Shown piece after piece: positions 1 through 8,726 of a stretch of 64,000 bases of DNA (position 1 is the stretch's first letter; each line of letters opens with the position of its first letter). The DNA is from JADKHC01 sp047600805 (GTDB taxonomy: Bacteria; Verrucomicrobiota; Verrucomicrobiia; Opitutales; Opitutaceae). Made by a program: the position numbers and the translations under genes. The DNA lies in assembly GCA_047600805.1 (NCBI GenBank), contig JASGKG010000001.1, forward strand, positions 2,542,001 to 2,606,000, given 5' to 3'. The notes beneath the pieces were generated by a model, which saw nothing but the letters and a program-made list of their open reading frames with translations, did no database searches and was not told the origin of the DNA.

Positions 1-243
1 CACGATCGTGAGCTTCGGTAAATACTTCTCGTCGAACCGGACGATACCACCCATCTCGTCGATGAACTGATTGAATTTATTCGCCCAATTCCGCGTCTCT
101 CTCTCCGAAATCTGTGAGACGACGGTAAACCGCGGCGTTTCCAAAAAATGCCACTGCGGCGCTGCAAAGGCGCTCACCGAAAGCATCCAGGCGGCAAACA
201 ACAGGCCCAGCGCCTTGAGGACATTTTTCGTCAACACCGTCAT
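1..243 (-). CDS. Exported hypothetical protein (3' end outside window)
   Basis: The reverse strand from an ATG at 243 is open to the window edge (81 codons, incomplete). The start reads MTVLTKNVLKALGLLFAAWM and continues to VSAFAA before PQW, a typical signal peptide with an A-x-A-like cleavage site near residue 27. The visible mature part (PRFTVVSQISERETRNW, then KFNQFIDEM) resembles secreted proteins of Verrucomicrobiota with a possible metalloprotease-like fold, but the diagnostic region is missing, so no function is assigned. An in-frame GTG at 264 is a possible alternative start; the ATG was preferred because the hydrophobic signal follows it directly. The gene lies downstream of the flotillin terminator and is probably a separate transcript. 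Confidence 0.6.
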   Translation of the reverse strand, partial: MTVLTKNVLKALGLLFAAWMLSVSAFAAPQWHFLETPRFTVVSQISERETRNWANKFNQFIDEMGGIVRFDEKYLPKLTIV

Positions 244-330
244 CCAGCCGGAAGGGGTAATCACGCCATCTTTATCTACTTGCCATCGACAGAGCGCAAG
301 CTCGCAGACCGTCGTCGCCATGACCTGTAA

Positions 331-363
331 ACAAAAAGGCCCGTCGCGCTAAGCAACGGGCCC
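331..363 (-). terminator. Rho-independent terminator of flotillin operon
   Basis: The 7-bp stem GGCCCGT/ACGGGCC (338-344 with 356-362) is followed on the minus strand by a run of five T (complement of AAAAA at 333-337). It lies about 30 bases after the flotillin stop codon. Confidence 0.85.
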
Positions 364-395
364 GAAGGCTACTCCGCCAAAAACCGTGCTGAAAA

Positions 396-1886
396 TTACG
401 ATTTGGCGCCGTCGGCTGGAGGCTGCGGTATTTTCGTCTCCGCCGCAGCGCCCGCCGAACTTCCCAGGAATGACGGCAGCGTCAGCCCGACACTTTTCGC
501 CAGTTCATTGATCGGCAAAACGCCTTTGTAGAGATCCTGCACGAACTGTCCCGGACCGGCAGCCTGGCCACCGGCACCACCGCCCATCACCACGACTTTC
601 TCGAAGTGCAGGCCCTTGATCGCACCGGCCTGAATCTCGGCGATGCGAACAATATTTTCCGCAATCAACAACTGTGTCGCGCCGGAAGTATCGTCCGCTA
701 CACGCAGGAGCTTTTCGAAACCTTGCGCTTTCGCGTCGAGCAACGCCCGCGTGCCTTCGGCCTCAGCCGTAAGTTTCGCCTGAATACCGGTGGCCTCTGC
801 TGTAAGTTTCGCGCGGATACCAGCCGCCTCGCCTTCAGCCACACGCCTCACACCTTCGGCCTCGGCGTCTTTTTGAATCACGTAAGCGGCCGATTGACCT
901 TCCTGCATGATCTTCGCCTGCGCCGCCTTGGCTTCTGCGTCGATTCGGATGCGTTCCTTTTCAATTTCCGCACGGACAATTTGATCAGCTTGCTGTTGCG
1001 CTTTTTCGCGGGCAGCGCGTGCCAATTCGGCTTCCTGTTGGGCTTTGTAACCTTCCTGCAACGCGCGGGCCTCAGCCACTTTCTGAGCGGCTTCAATGCG
1101 TCGTTTGGCCTCGGCCTGTTCAGAAGCGAGATCTGCGTCAGATTTGGCGATAACGACTTGAGCAGTGTTCTGGCCTTTACGGGCCTCGGCTTGCGCCGTG
1201 GCTACGCGAATCGCCTGTTCGCGCTCGGCCTCCGCCTTGCCGATGGCACCGCGCTGGTTTTCCTGGGCCACCTTGATCTGTGCATCGTTGATCGCCTTCG
1301 CGGCGGCTTCTTTGCCCAACGCATCGATATAGCCAGAAAGATCTTTGATGTCGCGGATGTTGCCGTTGATCATCCGCAGACCGATCTTGTGAAGCTCGAC
1401 TTCAACGCCTTTGGTAATGGCGGCGATCAATTTTTCGCGGTCGTTGTTGATTTCCTCGATCGTCATCGAGGCAAACACCACGCGCATCTGGCCCATGATG
1501 ATTTCGGAAGCGAGCTGCTGCACCTCGTCAAGGTTCCGACCCAGGAGTCGGGTGGCGGCATTCTGCATCACCTCGGGATCGGTCGAGATGCCGATCGTGA
1601 ACGCTGCGGGCGCGTCGATGCGAATGTTCTGACTTGAGAGAGCGCCCCTCAATTCGATTTCGAGGTTCATCGGAGTGAGGTCGAGGTAACCGTAGCTCTG
1701 GAAGAACGGCATCACGAAGGTCGATCCACCATGATAGCACCGCGAGGATTGGCCGTTGGAGAGCTTGCCGTACACGACCAAGATCCGGTCCGGCGGACAC
1801 ATGCGATAACGCGCGATCAACGTCGAGGCGATGACCACGAAAAACAGAACGCCCAATGCAATAGCAATAATTATGGAGAAGTCCAT
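396..1886 (-). CDS. Flotillin-like SPFH/band-7 membrane scaffold protein
   Basis: A 496-residue protein with one N-terminal membrane helix (about residues 4-26), an SPFH/band-7 domain (about 30-210), then a long Ala/Glu/Lys/Gln-rich coiled coil (about 200-410) with internal repeats such as EATGIQAKLTAEAEG, and a Gly/Ala-rich tail. This is the flotillin (FloT/YqiK) architecture; flotillins organise membrane microdomains and the coiled coil drives oligomerisation. The upstream gene on the same strand, 49 bases away, encodes an NfeD-like protein, the usual operon partner of flotillins (YuaF-FloT in Bacillus). A terminator follows at 331-363. The family assignment is firm; the cellular process it serves cannot be read from the sequence. 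Confidence 0.9.
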   Translation of the reverse strand: MDFSIIIAIALGVLFFVVIASTLIARYRMCPPDRILVVYGKLSNGQSSRCYHGGSTFVMPFFQSYGYLDLTPMNLEIELRGALSSQNIRIDAPAAFTIGISTDPEVMQNAATRLLGRNLDEVQQLASEIIMGQMRVVFASMTIEEINNDREKLIAAITKGVEVELHKIGLRMINGNIRDIKDLSGYIDALGKEAAAKAINDAQIKVAQENQRGAIGKAEAEREQAIRVATAQAEARKGQNTAQVVIAKSDADLASEQAEAKRRIEAAQKVAEARALQEGYKAQQEAELARAAREKAQQQADQIVRAEIEKERIRIDAEAKAAQAKIMQEGQSAAYVIQKDAEAEGVRRVAEGEAAGIRAKLTAEATGIQAKLTAEAEGTRALLDAKAQGFEKLLRVADDTSGATQLLIAENIVRIAEIQAGAIKGLHFEKVVVMGGGAGGQAAGPGQFVQDLYKGVLPINELAKSVGLTLPSFLGSSAGAAAETKIPQPPADGAKS

Positions 1887-1935
1887 AGGTTCAGGTAACT
1901 GGATGATTTCAGATGTTGGTTGAAAAATATTTAGT

Positions 1936-2523
1936 TCACTCGAACGGTTCGACGACCAGCGTCCGCGAATCGATGACTTGGATGACCTTGATTTTCTCGC
2001 CAGCCGGCAAAGAGCGGTCGCTCGCGTTCAACGCAGCAAATGTCTCCTGACGTCCGGAGAAGTTAACGATCACTTGTCCCCCACTCGCTCTTGAAGGCGG
2101 AAGCGTCACGTAAACCGTGCCAGTCGCTCCAAGCGCTTCGGCCGTGCGGACCGTGCCGTCGCTTCGCATCGAGTTGATCGCGCGGAACATGGCGATAATC
2201 ACCGCCATGACCGCCGCCCCCGACGTGAACGCGATCAGAGTCGCAACCGGTACATTGTGCCCCGCTTTCAACGACAGGCCGCCTACCCAACCAAAGCCTA
2301 GGAAGAAGCCTGTCAGCGGTTTGACGGAAAAAATCCCGCCGCCGCCATGGTCCATGTCTGCACCTACGGCATCCATGGCGTCGTGATGTTCAAGGCCAAG
2401 AAAAGCAAGCAACGCCAGAATGAGTGAGATGAAACCCGCGATCAGGCCGATTCCGAAGAAGACCTGCTGCGCGTTCGTTAGACCTGCCCACCAGCCGGAT
2501 AGATGGTCGATAAAGCCGCACAT
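1936..2523 (-). CDS. NfeD-like membrane protein, flotillin partner
   Basis: A 195-residue protein with hydrophobic segments at about 20-43, 70-84 and 92-113, a His/Asp/Gly-rich loop (HHDAMDAVGADMDHGGGG) between the first two, and a beta-rich C-terminal region (about 125-195) that fits the OB fold of NfeD/YuaF proteins and ends VIDSRTLVVEPFE. It is the first gene of a two-gene minus-strand unit with flotillin, which supports a role in flotillin assembly. Sequence identity to classical NfeD is not obvious from reading alone, so the call relies on architecture and context. The start ATG at 2523 is followed by a short soluble N-terminus; the promoter must lie in the 130-base gap shared with divergent accA. 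Confidence 0.7.
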   Translation of the reverse strand: MCGFIDHLSGWWAGLTNAQQVFFGIGLIAGFISLILALLAFLGLEHHDAMDAVGADMDHGGGGIFSVKPLTGFFLGFGWVGGLSLKAGHNVPVATLIAFTSGAAVMAVIIAMFRAINSMRSDGTVRTAEALGATGTVYVTLPPSRASGGQVIVNFSGRQETFAALNASDRSLPAGEKIKVIQVIDSRTLVVEPFE

Positions 2524-2653
2524 AGTTGTTTGAGGTAATTAGCGTATTAAATTTCAGGAAGATCAGATATTACAATCCCTAACTAATATTCCACACCCAG
2601 ACGGGACGCGCCGTCATTTGACATGCCTGCGTATTTTTTTAACGTGAACGCGA

Positions 2654-3634
2654 ATGGAAAAGCCCATCTACACGCTCGAATTCGAAAAGCCGCTGCGCGA
2701 ACTGAGTGCCCAGCTCGACCAATTGCGTCAGCGCTCCGTCGAAAACAAACTCGACCTTTCGGAGGAAATCACGGCGATCGAACGAAAGATTTCGGCCACA
2801 CAGCGAGAGATCTATTCCAGCCTCACTCCTTGGCAAAAAGTGCAGATCGCGCGGCATCCCAAACGTCCGTACGCACTCGATTACATCGAACTGCTTTTCC
2901 AAAACTTCCAGGAACTCCACGGCGACAGGCAATACAACGACGACCGCGCATTGATTGGTGGAACAGCGTTTTTCGAAGGCAATCCGGTGATGTTGGTCGC
3001 TCAACAAAAGGGCCGCGACACCAAGGAAAACATCCAACGCAATTTCGGCATGCCCCAACCAGAAGGTTATAGAAAAGCCCTTCGCTTGATGCGCCTCGCC
3101 GAGAAATTCCGACTGCCGGTGATTACGTTCATCGACACACCCGGAGCGTTCCCCGGCATCGAATCCGAAGAGCGCCATGTGTCTGAGGCCATCGCGGTGA
3201 ACCTACGCGAAATGGCGATGTTGCGCGTGCCGTCGATCGGCATCGTGGTGGGCGAAGGCGGTTCGGGCGGCGCGCTGGGCATCGGCGTCACCGATCGCGT
3301 TTTGATTTTCGAAAACAGCTACTACTCCGTCATTTCACCGGAGGGTTGCGCGGCGATTCTTTGGAAAGATCGCGCCAACGCCCCTCAGGCAGCCGACGCG
3401 CTCAAGCTCAACGCCGATCACTTGGAGAAGCTCGGTGTCGTCGACGAGGTCATTGCCGAACCATTTGGCGGAGCCCACAACGATCCCAAGCAAGCAGCCG
3501 AGACGCTGCGCTACACGCTGATCAAGCACCTCAACGATCTTCGTGCGATGGGTCCGGAAGAGCTTTTGGAGACGCGCTACGAGCGCTATCGTCACCTCGG
3601 CGTGTACGAAGAGGCCGGCAGCTCGCGCAGCTAA
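2654..3634 (+). CDS. accA: Acetyl-CoA carboxylase carboxyltransferase subunit alpha
   Basis: A 326-residue protein, close to the usual AccA length of about 320. It catalyses, with AccD, transfer of CO2 from carboxybiotin to acetyl-CoA to make malonyl-CoA for fatty acid synthesis. Signature blocks are visible: the N-terminal coiled region (LEFEKPLRELSAQLDQL), DYIELLFQNFQELHGDR, TFIDTPGAFPG, the oxyanion-forming GEGGSGGALGIG and YYSVISPEGCAAILWKD. Its partner accD is not adjacent. The gene is divergent from the NfeD-like gene and converges on the YmdB-type gene with only 3 bases between the stops, leaving no room for a separate terminator. Confidence 0.97.
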   Translation: MEKPIYTLEFEKPLRELSAQLDQLRQRSVENKLDLSEEITAIERKISATQREIYSSLTPWQKVQIARHPKRPYALDYIELLFQNFQELHGDRQYNDDRALIGGTAFFEGNPVMLVAQQKGRDTKENIQRNFGMPQPEGYRKALRLMRLAEKFRLPVITFIDTPGAFPGIESEERHVSEAIAVNLREMAMLRVPSIGIVVGEGGSGGALGIGVTDRVLIFENSYYSVISPEGCAAILWKDRANAPQAADALKLNADHLEKLGVVDEVIAEPFGGAHNDPKQAAETLRYTLIKHLNDLRAMGPEELLETRYERYRHLGVYEEAGSSRS

Positions 3635-3637
3635 AAC

Positions 3638-4426
3638 TCAGTTGTTTCTTTTGCTGACCAGAAGGTCGCACTTTGTGGCCTTCCGGGTCTCCGGATCGAA
3701 CTCCACCAAAGCGGCGGAAAGACGAACGTCTTTTTCCGCAACTTCGAAGCGTCGCGGCATCCCGTCGAGGAAACGGCCAATCACCGGCTTCACTTCGCGC
3801 CCGAGCACGCTCGCGTAAGGACCCGTCATGCCCACGTCGCACATGAAAGCGGTGCCGTTGGGGAGCACGGAGGCGTCCGCGGTCGCGACGTGCGTGTGCG
3901 TTCCCAAAACCGCCAAAGCGCGTCCGTCCAGGTGCCAGCCCATGGCCTGCTTTTCAGACGTCACTTCGGCGTGGATCTCCACCATCACTCCGTCCGCTTT
4001 TCCGTTGAGTTCACTTAACATACGATCGGCGCACGCAAACGGGCAGTCCGACTTCATGCCGACGTATTGGCGTCCCAAAACGGTGAGTACGGCGAGGCGA
4101 AATCCCTTAACATCGATAACTACATGATCCCGGCCAGGGCAGGACGCGTGAAGATTGGCAGGACGGCACACGCGCTCAAAACCGTTGATGTCGCTCTCCC
4201 AACCTTTCTGGTCCCAAACGTGGTCACCCAACGTGATGGCGTCGACACCCGACGCGAGCAGCTCTTTAGCAATCGCTGCCGTGATGCCGGCACCAGCGGC
4301 CGCGTTCTCCCCGTTGGCGATCACAAAATCGATGCCATGCTCGGATCGCAGACGGCGCAGCCGTTCCACGACAATTTCACGACCCGGGCGACCCACGATG
4401 TCGCCGATAAACAGAAATTTAAGCAT
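3638..4426 (-). CDS. YmdB/TIGR00282-family metallophosphoesterase
   Basis: A 262-residue protein from the ATG at 4426, where the family N-terminus MLKFLFIGDIVGRPGRE begins; an upstream in-frame extension to 4546 reads as non-protein and overlaps the ilvB upstream region. Binuclear metal ligands are visible: D in GDIVG, E and N in NGEN, H in GDHVWD, H in HAEVTSEK and the pair in GTHTHV. The family hydrolyses 2',3'-cyclic nucleotides and phosphodiesters (Bacillus YmdB, Deinococcus DR1281). One deviation is GDHVWD where many members have GNHTWD, so an Asp may replace the metal-bridging Asn. The gene is convergent with accA. Confidence 0.88.
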   Translation of the reverse strand: MLKFLFIGDIVGRPGREIVVERLRRLRSEHGIDFVIANGENAAAGAGITAAIAKELLASGVDAITLGDHVWDQKGWESDINGFERVCRPANLHASCPGRDHVVIDVKGFRLAVLTVLGRQYVGMKSDCPFACADRMLSELNGKADGVMVEIHAEVTSEKQAMGWHLDGRALAVLGTHTHVATADASVLPNGTAFMCDVGMTGPYASVLGREVKPVIGRFLDGMPRRFEVAEKDVRLSAALVEFDPETRKATKCDLLVSKRNN

Positions 4427-4564
4427 TCTGGAGGGTCCGTCGTGTGCAGCAGAAGTGCAATAGCATTCCCTTGAGAGCACCGATGGGAGAATCGCCGTTT
4501 CCGCGCTTGCGTCTCCTCTGGCGTAAGGATTTGTTTTGGCCCTCATTTAGAGCGCTAACAACCC

Positions 4565-6337
4565 ATGAAAAAGTCTTCCGCCACCATCGCCAAACAACCT
4601 CAGACCGGCAAAGAAATGAAAGGCGCCGACGCCGTCGTGCAGTGCCTGATCCGGGAAGGTGTCGATGTCGTGTTCGCGTATCCCGGCGGAGCTTCGCTCG
4701 AACTGCACCAGTCGTTCGCCGCGTGTGACGAGATCCGCGTCATCCTGCCCCGTCACGAACAAGGCGGCTCGTTCGCAGCCGAGGGTTACGCCCGCGCTTC
4801 CGGCAAAGTCGGCGTGTGCATGGCCACCAGCGGCCCGGGCGCCACCAACTTGGTTTCCGCCATCGCTGACGCCTACATGGATTCGATCCCGATGGTCGCG
4901 ATCACGGGACAGGTCTTTTCAAAATACATCGGCAAGAGCGCGTTTCAGGAAACGGACTTCTTTGGAATGACGCTGCCGATCGTAAAGCACTCGTACCTGG
5001 TGCTAAACGTGAACGACCTTCCGCGCGTCTTCAAAGAGGCTTTCCACCTCGCGCGCAGCGGTCGTCCCGGACCAGTCGTTATCGACATTCCCAAGGACGT
5101 CCAGCAGGCGCGCTTCACCCCCGTTTTCCCGGAAACGGTGGAATTCCGCAGCAGCTACGCCAACCCGCAAAATTTCGCGACTGACGACGAGCTCAACAAA
5201 GTCGCTGCCCTCATCGCCGACGCCAAGCGGCCCGTCCTCTACGTGGGCGGCGGCATCGTTTCCGCCGGGGCCGAAGCCGAACTGAAAAAATTCGCCGAGA
5301 CCACCAACATTCCCGTTGCCACCACGCTGATGGGAGCTGGCGCATTCCCGGAATCGCATCCGCTCTCAATGAAATGGTTCGGCATGCACGGCTCCGCTTA
5401 CGGAAACTGGGCCGTCGACCAGTCGGACCTGGTGCTCTGCCTCGGCGCCCGTTTTGACGACCGCATCACTGGCGATGTCAACCGGTTTGCTGCAGGAGCA
5501 AAAATCGTCCACATCGACATCGACGCCTCCGAGCACAACAAGAACAAGCGCGTCCATTTCCCGATTTGCTCCGACGTCAAATTCGCGCTCAGCCGGCTGA
5601 TCAAGCTCCTCTCCGCGGCGAAGTTCAAAGCGCCCGACACCGAGGCCTGGCACGAACAAATCAACAAGTGGAAGAAAGAGTTCCCCTTCACCTACGAACC
5701 GAGCAAGCACATCATTCCGCAGGAAGCCGTCCGCACGCTTTACGAACTCACCAAAGGCAACGCGATCATCGCAACCGGCGTCGGCCAGCACCAGATGTGG
5801 GCCGCGCAGTACTACAATTTCGACAAATCGCGCCAGTACATCAGCTCGCTCGGTCTCGGCGCGATGGGCTTTGGTTATCCGGCCGCACTCGGAGCCAAGG
5901 TTGCCTGCCCGGACCGTGAAGTCATCGATATCGACGGCGACGGTTCATTCATCATGAACGTCCAGGAACTCGCCACCGCCGCAATCGAGAAGATCGCCGC
6001 AAAGGCGATGATCCTTAACAACCAGCACCTCGGCATGGTGGTGCAATGGGAAGATCGCTTCTACAACAGCGTCCGCGGCAACACGATTCTCGGCGATAAA
6101 AACAACATCGGCGGCCCGGAAAATCTAAGTGGCCTGTATCCCGACTTCGTGAAGATCGCTGAAGGTTTCGGTGTGAAAGGCCGTCGTGTCGTGAAGAAAA
6201 ACGAACTACGCGAGGCCATCCAAGAGATGCTCAACCACGATGGTCCTTACGTCCTCGACGTGATCGTGCCTTATACCGAACACGTGCTGCCGATGATTCC
6301 GGCCGGCAAGACGGTGAAGGACATGATTCTCAAATAA
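4565..6337 (+). CDS. ilvB: Acetolactate synthase, large (catalytic) subunit
   Basis: A 590-residue ThDP enzyme that condenses pyruvate to 2-acetolactate (or with 2-ketobutyrate), the first common step of branched-chain amino acid synthesis. Visible features are the N-terminal pyrimidine-binding domain with FAYPGGASLELH and the catalytic-Glu motif RHEQGG, the central FAD-type domain (about 200-340), and the C-terminal ThDP motif beginning GDGSF with the metal ligands IDGDGSF and NNQHLGM. Length and motifs fit the biosynthetic AHAS rather than a catabolic ALS. The regulatory subunit ilvN and ilvC do not follow, so they must be elsewhere. A strong terminator (6363-6389) ends this single-gene unit. 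Confidence 0.93.
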   Translation: MKKSSATIAKQPQTGKEMKGADAVVQCLIREGVDVVFAYPGGASLELHQSFAACDEIRVILPRHEQGGSFAAEGYARASGKVGVCMATSGPGATNLVSAIADAYMDSIPMVAITGQVFSKYIGKSAFQETDFFGMTLPIVKHSYLVLNVNDLPRVFKEAFHLARSGRPGPVVIDIPKDVQQARFTPVFPETVEFRSSYANPQNFATDDELNKVAALIADAKRPVLYVGGGIVSAGAEAELKKFAETTNIPVATTLMGAGAFPESHPLSMKWFGMHGSAYGNWAVDQSDLVLCLGARFDDRITGDVNRFAAGAKIVHIDIDASEHNKNKRVHFPICSDVKFALSRLIKLLSAAKFKAPDTEAWHEQINKWKKEFPFTYEPSKHIIPQEAVRTLYELTKGNAIIATGVGQHQMWAAQYYNFDKSRQYISSLGLGAMGFGYPAALGAKVACPDREVIDIDGDGSFIMNVQELATAAIEKIAAKAMILNNQHLGMVVQWEDRFYNSVRGNTILGDKNNIGGPENLSGLYPDFVKIAEGFGVKGRRVVKKNELREAIQEMLNHDGPYVLDVIVPYTEHVLPMIPAGKTVKDMILK

Positions 6338-6362
6338 GACCTCCGCAGAACAAACTGCTTCG

Positions 6363-6389
6363 GCCCCGCACTCACAGGCGGGGCTTTTT
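6363..6389 (+). terminator. Rho-independent terminator of ilvB
   Basis: A perfect GCCCCGC/GCGGGGC stem (6363-6369 with 6378-6384) with an 8-base loop, followed by TTTTT, 25 bases after the ilvB stop. It also separates ilvB from the convergent cyclase gene. Confidence 0.92.
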
Positions 6390-6413
6390 GTTTCAGCGTT
6401 CCGAGCTCTCGCG

Positions 6414-8651
6414 CTACTTCGTTTTCAGAACGAAAACGCCGTCCCAATCTTTTCCAGGCGGCGTTTGCATCATTGCCGAACAGCGCTTTAGGAACACGGT
6501 GGACGCATCCATCCCCGTCACAGCGGAGGGTCGCGCGGGCTCCAGCGTTGCCGCTCTTGCGAAGTGATTCGCTGCAATTCCCCACTCCTGCTTGAGGTAA
6601 TGTTCGATACCAAGATTGAAGACGTCGACACACTCCAGGGTCGCGCGGGGGAGTTTATCGCGGAGGCCAACTACTTCAAAGATGGAAACCGGCCTCGAAC
6701 GTCCCTTCACCACAATCTTATCCAGGAAGCGAAATACACAACGGTCACCGTGTTTCTCCGCCGCCTGCTTCGTCATTTCCGTGATGAGGGTGCCCACCCC
6801 GTAGTTCTTCGCCGCTCCTTCGAGACGTGCGGCGAGGTTTACATTATCGCCCATCATCGTGTAATTAAACCGCGTCATCGAGCCCATGTTGCCCACCACG
6901 GTCATACCGCTGTTGAGGCCAATCCGGGTGTGCATGTGCGTCACGATGGCAGGCCACTTATTCCCCTCTTCCGACCATTTGCCGCGCAGTTCGGCAAGGC
7001 GCAATTGTATCAACTGCGACGCTACGCAGGCGCGATACGCGTGATCCGGCAGAGCCAAAGGCGCACCAAACATCGCCACGACGGCGTCGCCGACGTATTT
7101 GTCGAGCGTGCCACCCTGCTCCGTGATCGTATCGGTGCAAACGGTGAGGTACTCGTTCATCAACTCCACAAGTTGGGCGGGCGACAATAGTTCGGCAAAT
7201 GCCGAGAAATCCTGAATATCACTGAAGAACGATGTTATTTCCACCTCAGCACCGCCGAGCTTGGGATCTTCGCCCGATTCCACCATGCGGTTCACCAAAT
7301 CCGGAGAAAGGTAAGCTCCGAAAAGGACCTTGATCCGGCTCTTTTGTTTTTCCTCGTAAATGAGCTGCCAGGCCAAAGCCGTGAAACTCGTCGTAAACGC
7401 CGCTCCAAGCGGCGCCACCACCGGGAGGACAAGGTGATAACGAGAGAACAAAAAGAACGACGCAACCACGTGCCCCCCCATGAGCAGAACCGCGAACACC
7501 TTGAAACGTGCGCTTCTCGAACCACCCGCTGTCGCCAAGAGGCACATCACAACTGAGAGTAAAATCGTGATGCCGTCTTCCGTTCGCGCACTGAGATGCG
7601 AAAGGTAGCGGCCAGTCACCAATGTCTTTAGCATGTTGCCGTGGAAACCGACTTGCGGCACCGGCTCTTCATCGAAGGAGGTCTTGTTGAGATCCTGAAG
7701 CAAAACGTCCACCGGGCCAACCAGCACGATCGCATCTTGAAACTGGTCAAAGAACTCGCGTCCGCGTTTCTGCTTTTGCGAATCTGCACTTTGAAGCTGG
7801 GTGAGATAATCGCCGATATTCGCCACACTACAGCGTAAATTCTTTGGTGAAACCCACGGAGAAAACCAATTCACTTCGACAAGCTGGCCGCGGAGCAGCG
7901 GGATGCTGGTTACGAGCGTGCCGTCAGGACGCCGCACCTCCATGTGATCGGGAAACCGCTTAATCGCATCCTCCGTGAGGCCCCAATAGATCAACGCCAG
8001 CTCAAGCGAAAATGGATAAAAAGTACAAACCGGCGTATCCGCGAAGAATGGAGCGGATCGCGTTTCACCTAGATAGGTGTCGATAATTCCAGGTATGCCC
8101 CACCCGCCATTGTTGTTTTGGACGAACAATGGGTAGGCGGGGAGTTCAGGCAGGTCGTTCTTCTGCGGATCGGTGAAACCATCGAAAACGAAAGGAAACT
8201 GCCTCAGATCCTGCATTGATCCAGGGCCCGGCACATAATTGGCGGCTAACACAACGTTCCGATGCCGGCGAATCGCTTTACCTAACTCCATGCGCCCGGC
8301 GACGAGTTCTTCCCGTCCAAATTCAGGCAGGCTGTTTTCGGAAAAAACGAGATCAATCCCAACCGCTTTCACGTGCCCTTCATCAAATAAAGCATCGAGC
8401 AATTGAGCGAACCGCCTCGCGTTCCAGGGCCAGCGATACTGCTGGATCGCGTCCGTATCGATGTCGACGTAAACAATCTTGATCGGCGCATCGAGTTCGC
8501 CGCGCGACCGAAAACGCCAGTCCACCGTTTTGTGCTCAAAGAAATCGAGCCAACCCAAATGACTCGCAAAACACCACAGCACGGGAATGGGCAACAAAAG
8601 CAGCCACCGTAGCAGGTGATTGAGGAGGGGCTTCTTGGCGGTTTTGGCCAC
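6414..8651 (-). CDS. CHASE2-domain class III adenylate cyclase
   Basis: A 745-residue membrane receptor cyclase. An N-terminal membrane helix (about 14-33) precedes an extracytoplasmic CHASE2 sensor domain (about 35-350, starting DWRFRSRGELDAP), followed by three hydrophobic helices (about 360-432) and a cytoplasmic cyclase domain (about 465-665). Catalytic residues are all present: metal Asp 478 (SDIQDFSAF) and 522 (YVGDAVVAMFG), purine-selecting Lys 518 and Asp 602, and transition-state Asn 605 and Arg 609 (GDNVNLAARLEG). The Lys/Asp pair favours ATP, hence cAMP. A short TPR-like tail follows. The FecR-domain gene lies 75 bases upstream on the same strand; FecR plus CHASE2 cyclase is a recurrent pairing in bacteria, of unknown signal. 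Confidence 0.93.
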   Translation of the reverse strand: MAKTAKKPLLNHLLRWLLLLPIPVLWCFASHLGWLDFFEHKTVDWRFRSRGELDAPIKIVYVDIDTDAIQQYRWPWNARRFAQLLDALFDEGHVKAVGIDLVFSENSLPEFGREELVAGRMELGKAIRRHRNVVLAANYVPGPGSMQDLRQFPFVFDGFTDPQKNDLPELPAYPLFVQNNNGGWGIPGIIDTYLGETRSAPFFADTPVCTFYPFSLELALIYWGLTEDAIKRFPDHMEVRRPDGTLVTSIPLLRGQLVEVNWFSPWVSPKNLRCSVANIGDYLTQLQSADSQKQKRGREFFDQFQDAIVLVGPVDVLLQDLNKTSFDEEPVPQVGFHGNMLKTLVTGRYLSHLSARTEDGITILLSVVMCLLATAGGSRSARFKVFAVLLMGGHVVASFFLFSRYHLVLPVVAPLGAAFTTSFTALAWQLIYEEKQKSRIKVLFGAYLSPDLVNRMVESGEDPKLGGAEVEITSFFSDIQDFSAFAELLSPAQLVELMNEYLTVCTDTITEQGGTLDKYVGDAVVAMFGAPLALPDHAYRACVASQLIQLRLAELRGKWSEEGNKWPAIVTHMHTRIGLNSGMTVVGNMGSMTRFNYTMMGDNVNLAARLEGAAKNYGVGTLITEMTKQAAEKHGDRCVFRFLDKIVVKGRSRPVSIFEVVGLRDKLPRATLECVDVFNLGIEHYLKQEWGIAANHFARAATLEPARPSAVTGMDASTVFLKRCSAMMQTPPGKDWDGVFVLKTK

Positions 8652-8726
8652 GCCTCAAGAACGTAGGGAAGCGAGGACTACACTTCCAGCCCGGAGTTAC
8701 AGTCGGGGTGATTTCGCCGAACCGAC

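Noticed and set aside
71..352. A 93-codon plus-strand open frame at the window start
   Set aside because: The opposite strand has a signal-peptide protein over the same bases and this frame runs into the flotillin terminator.
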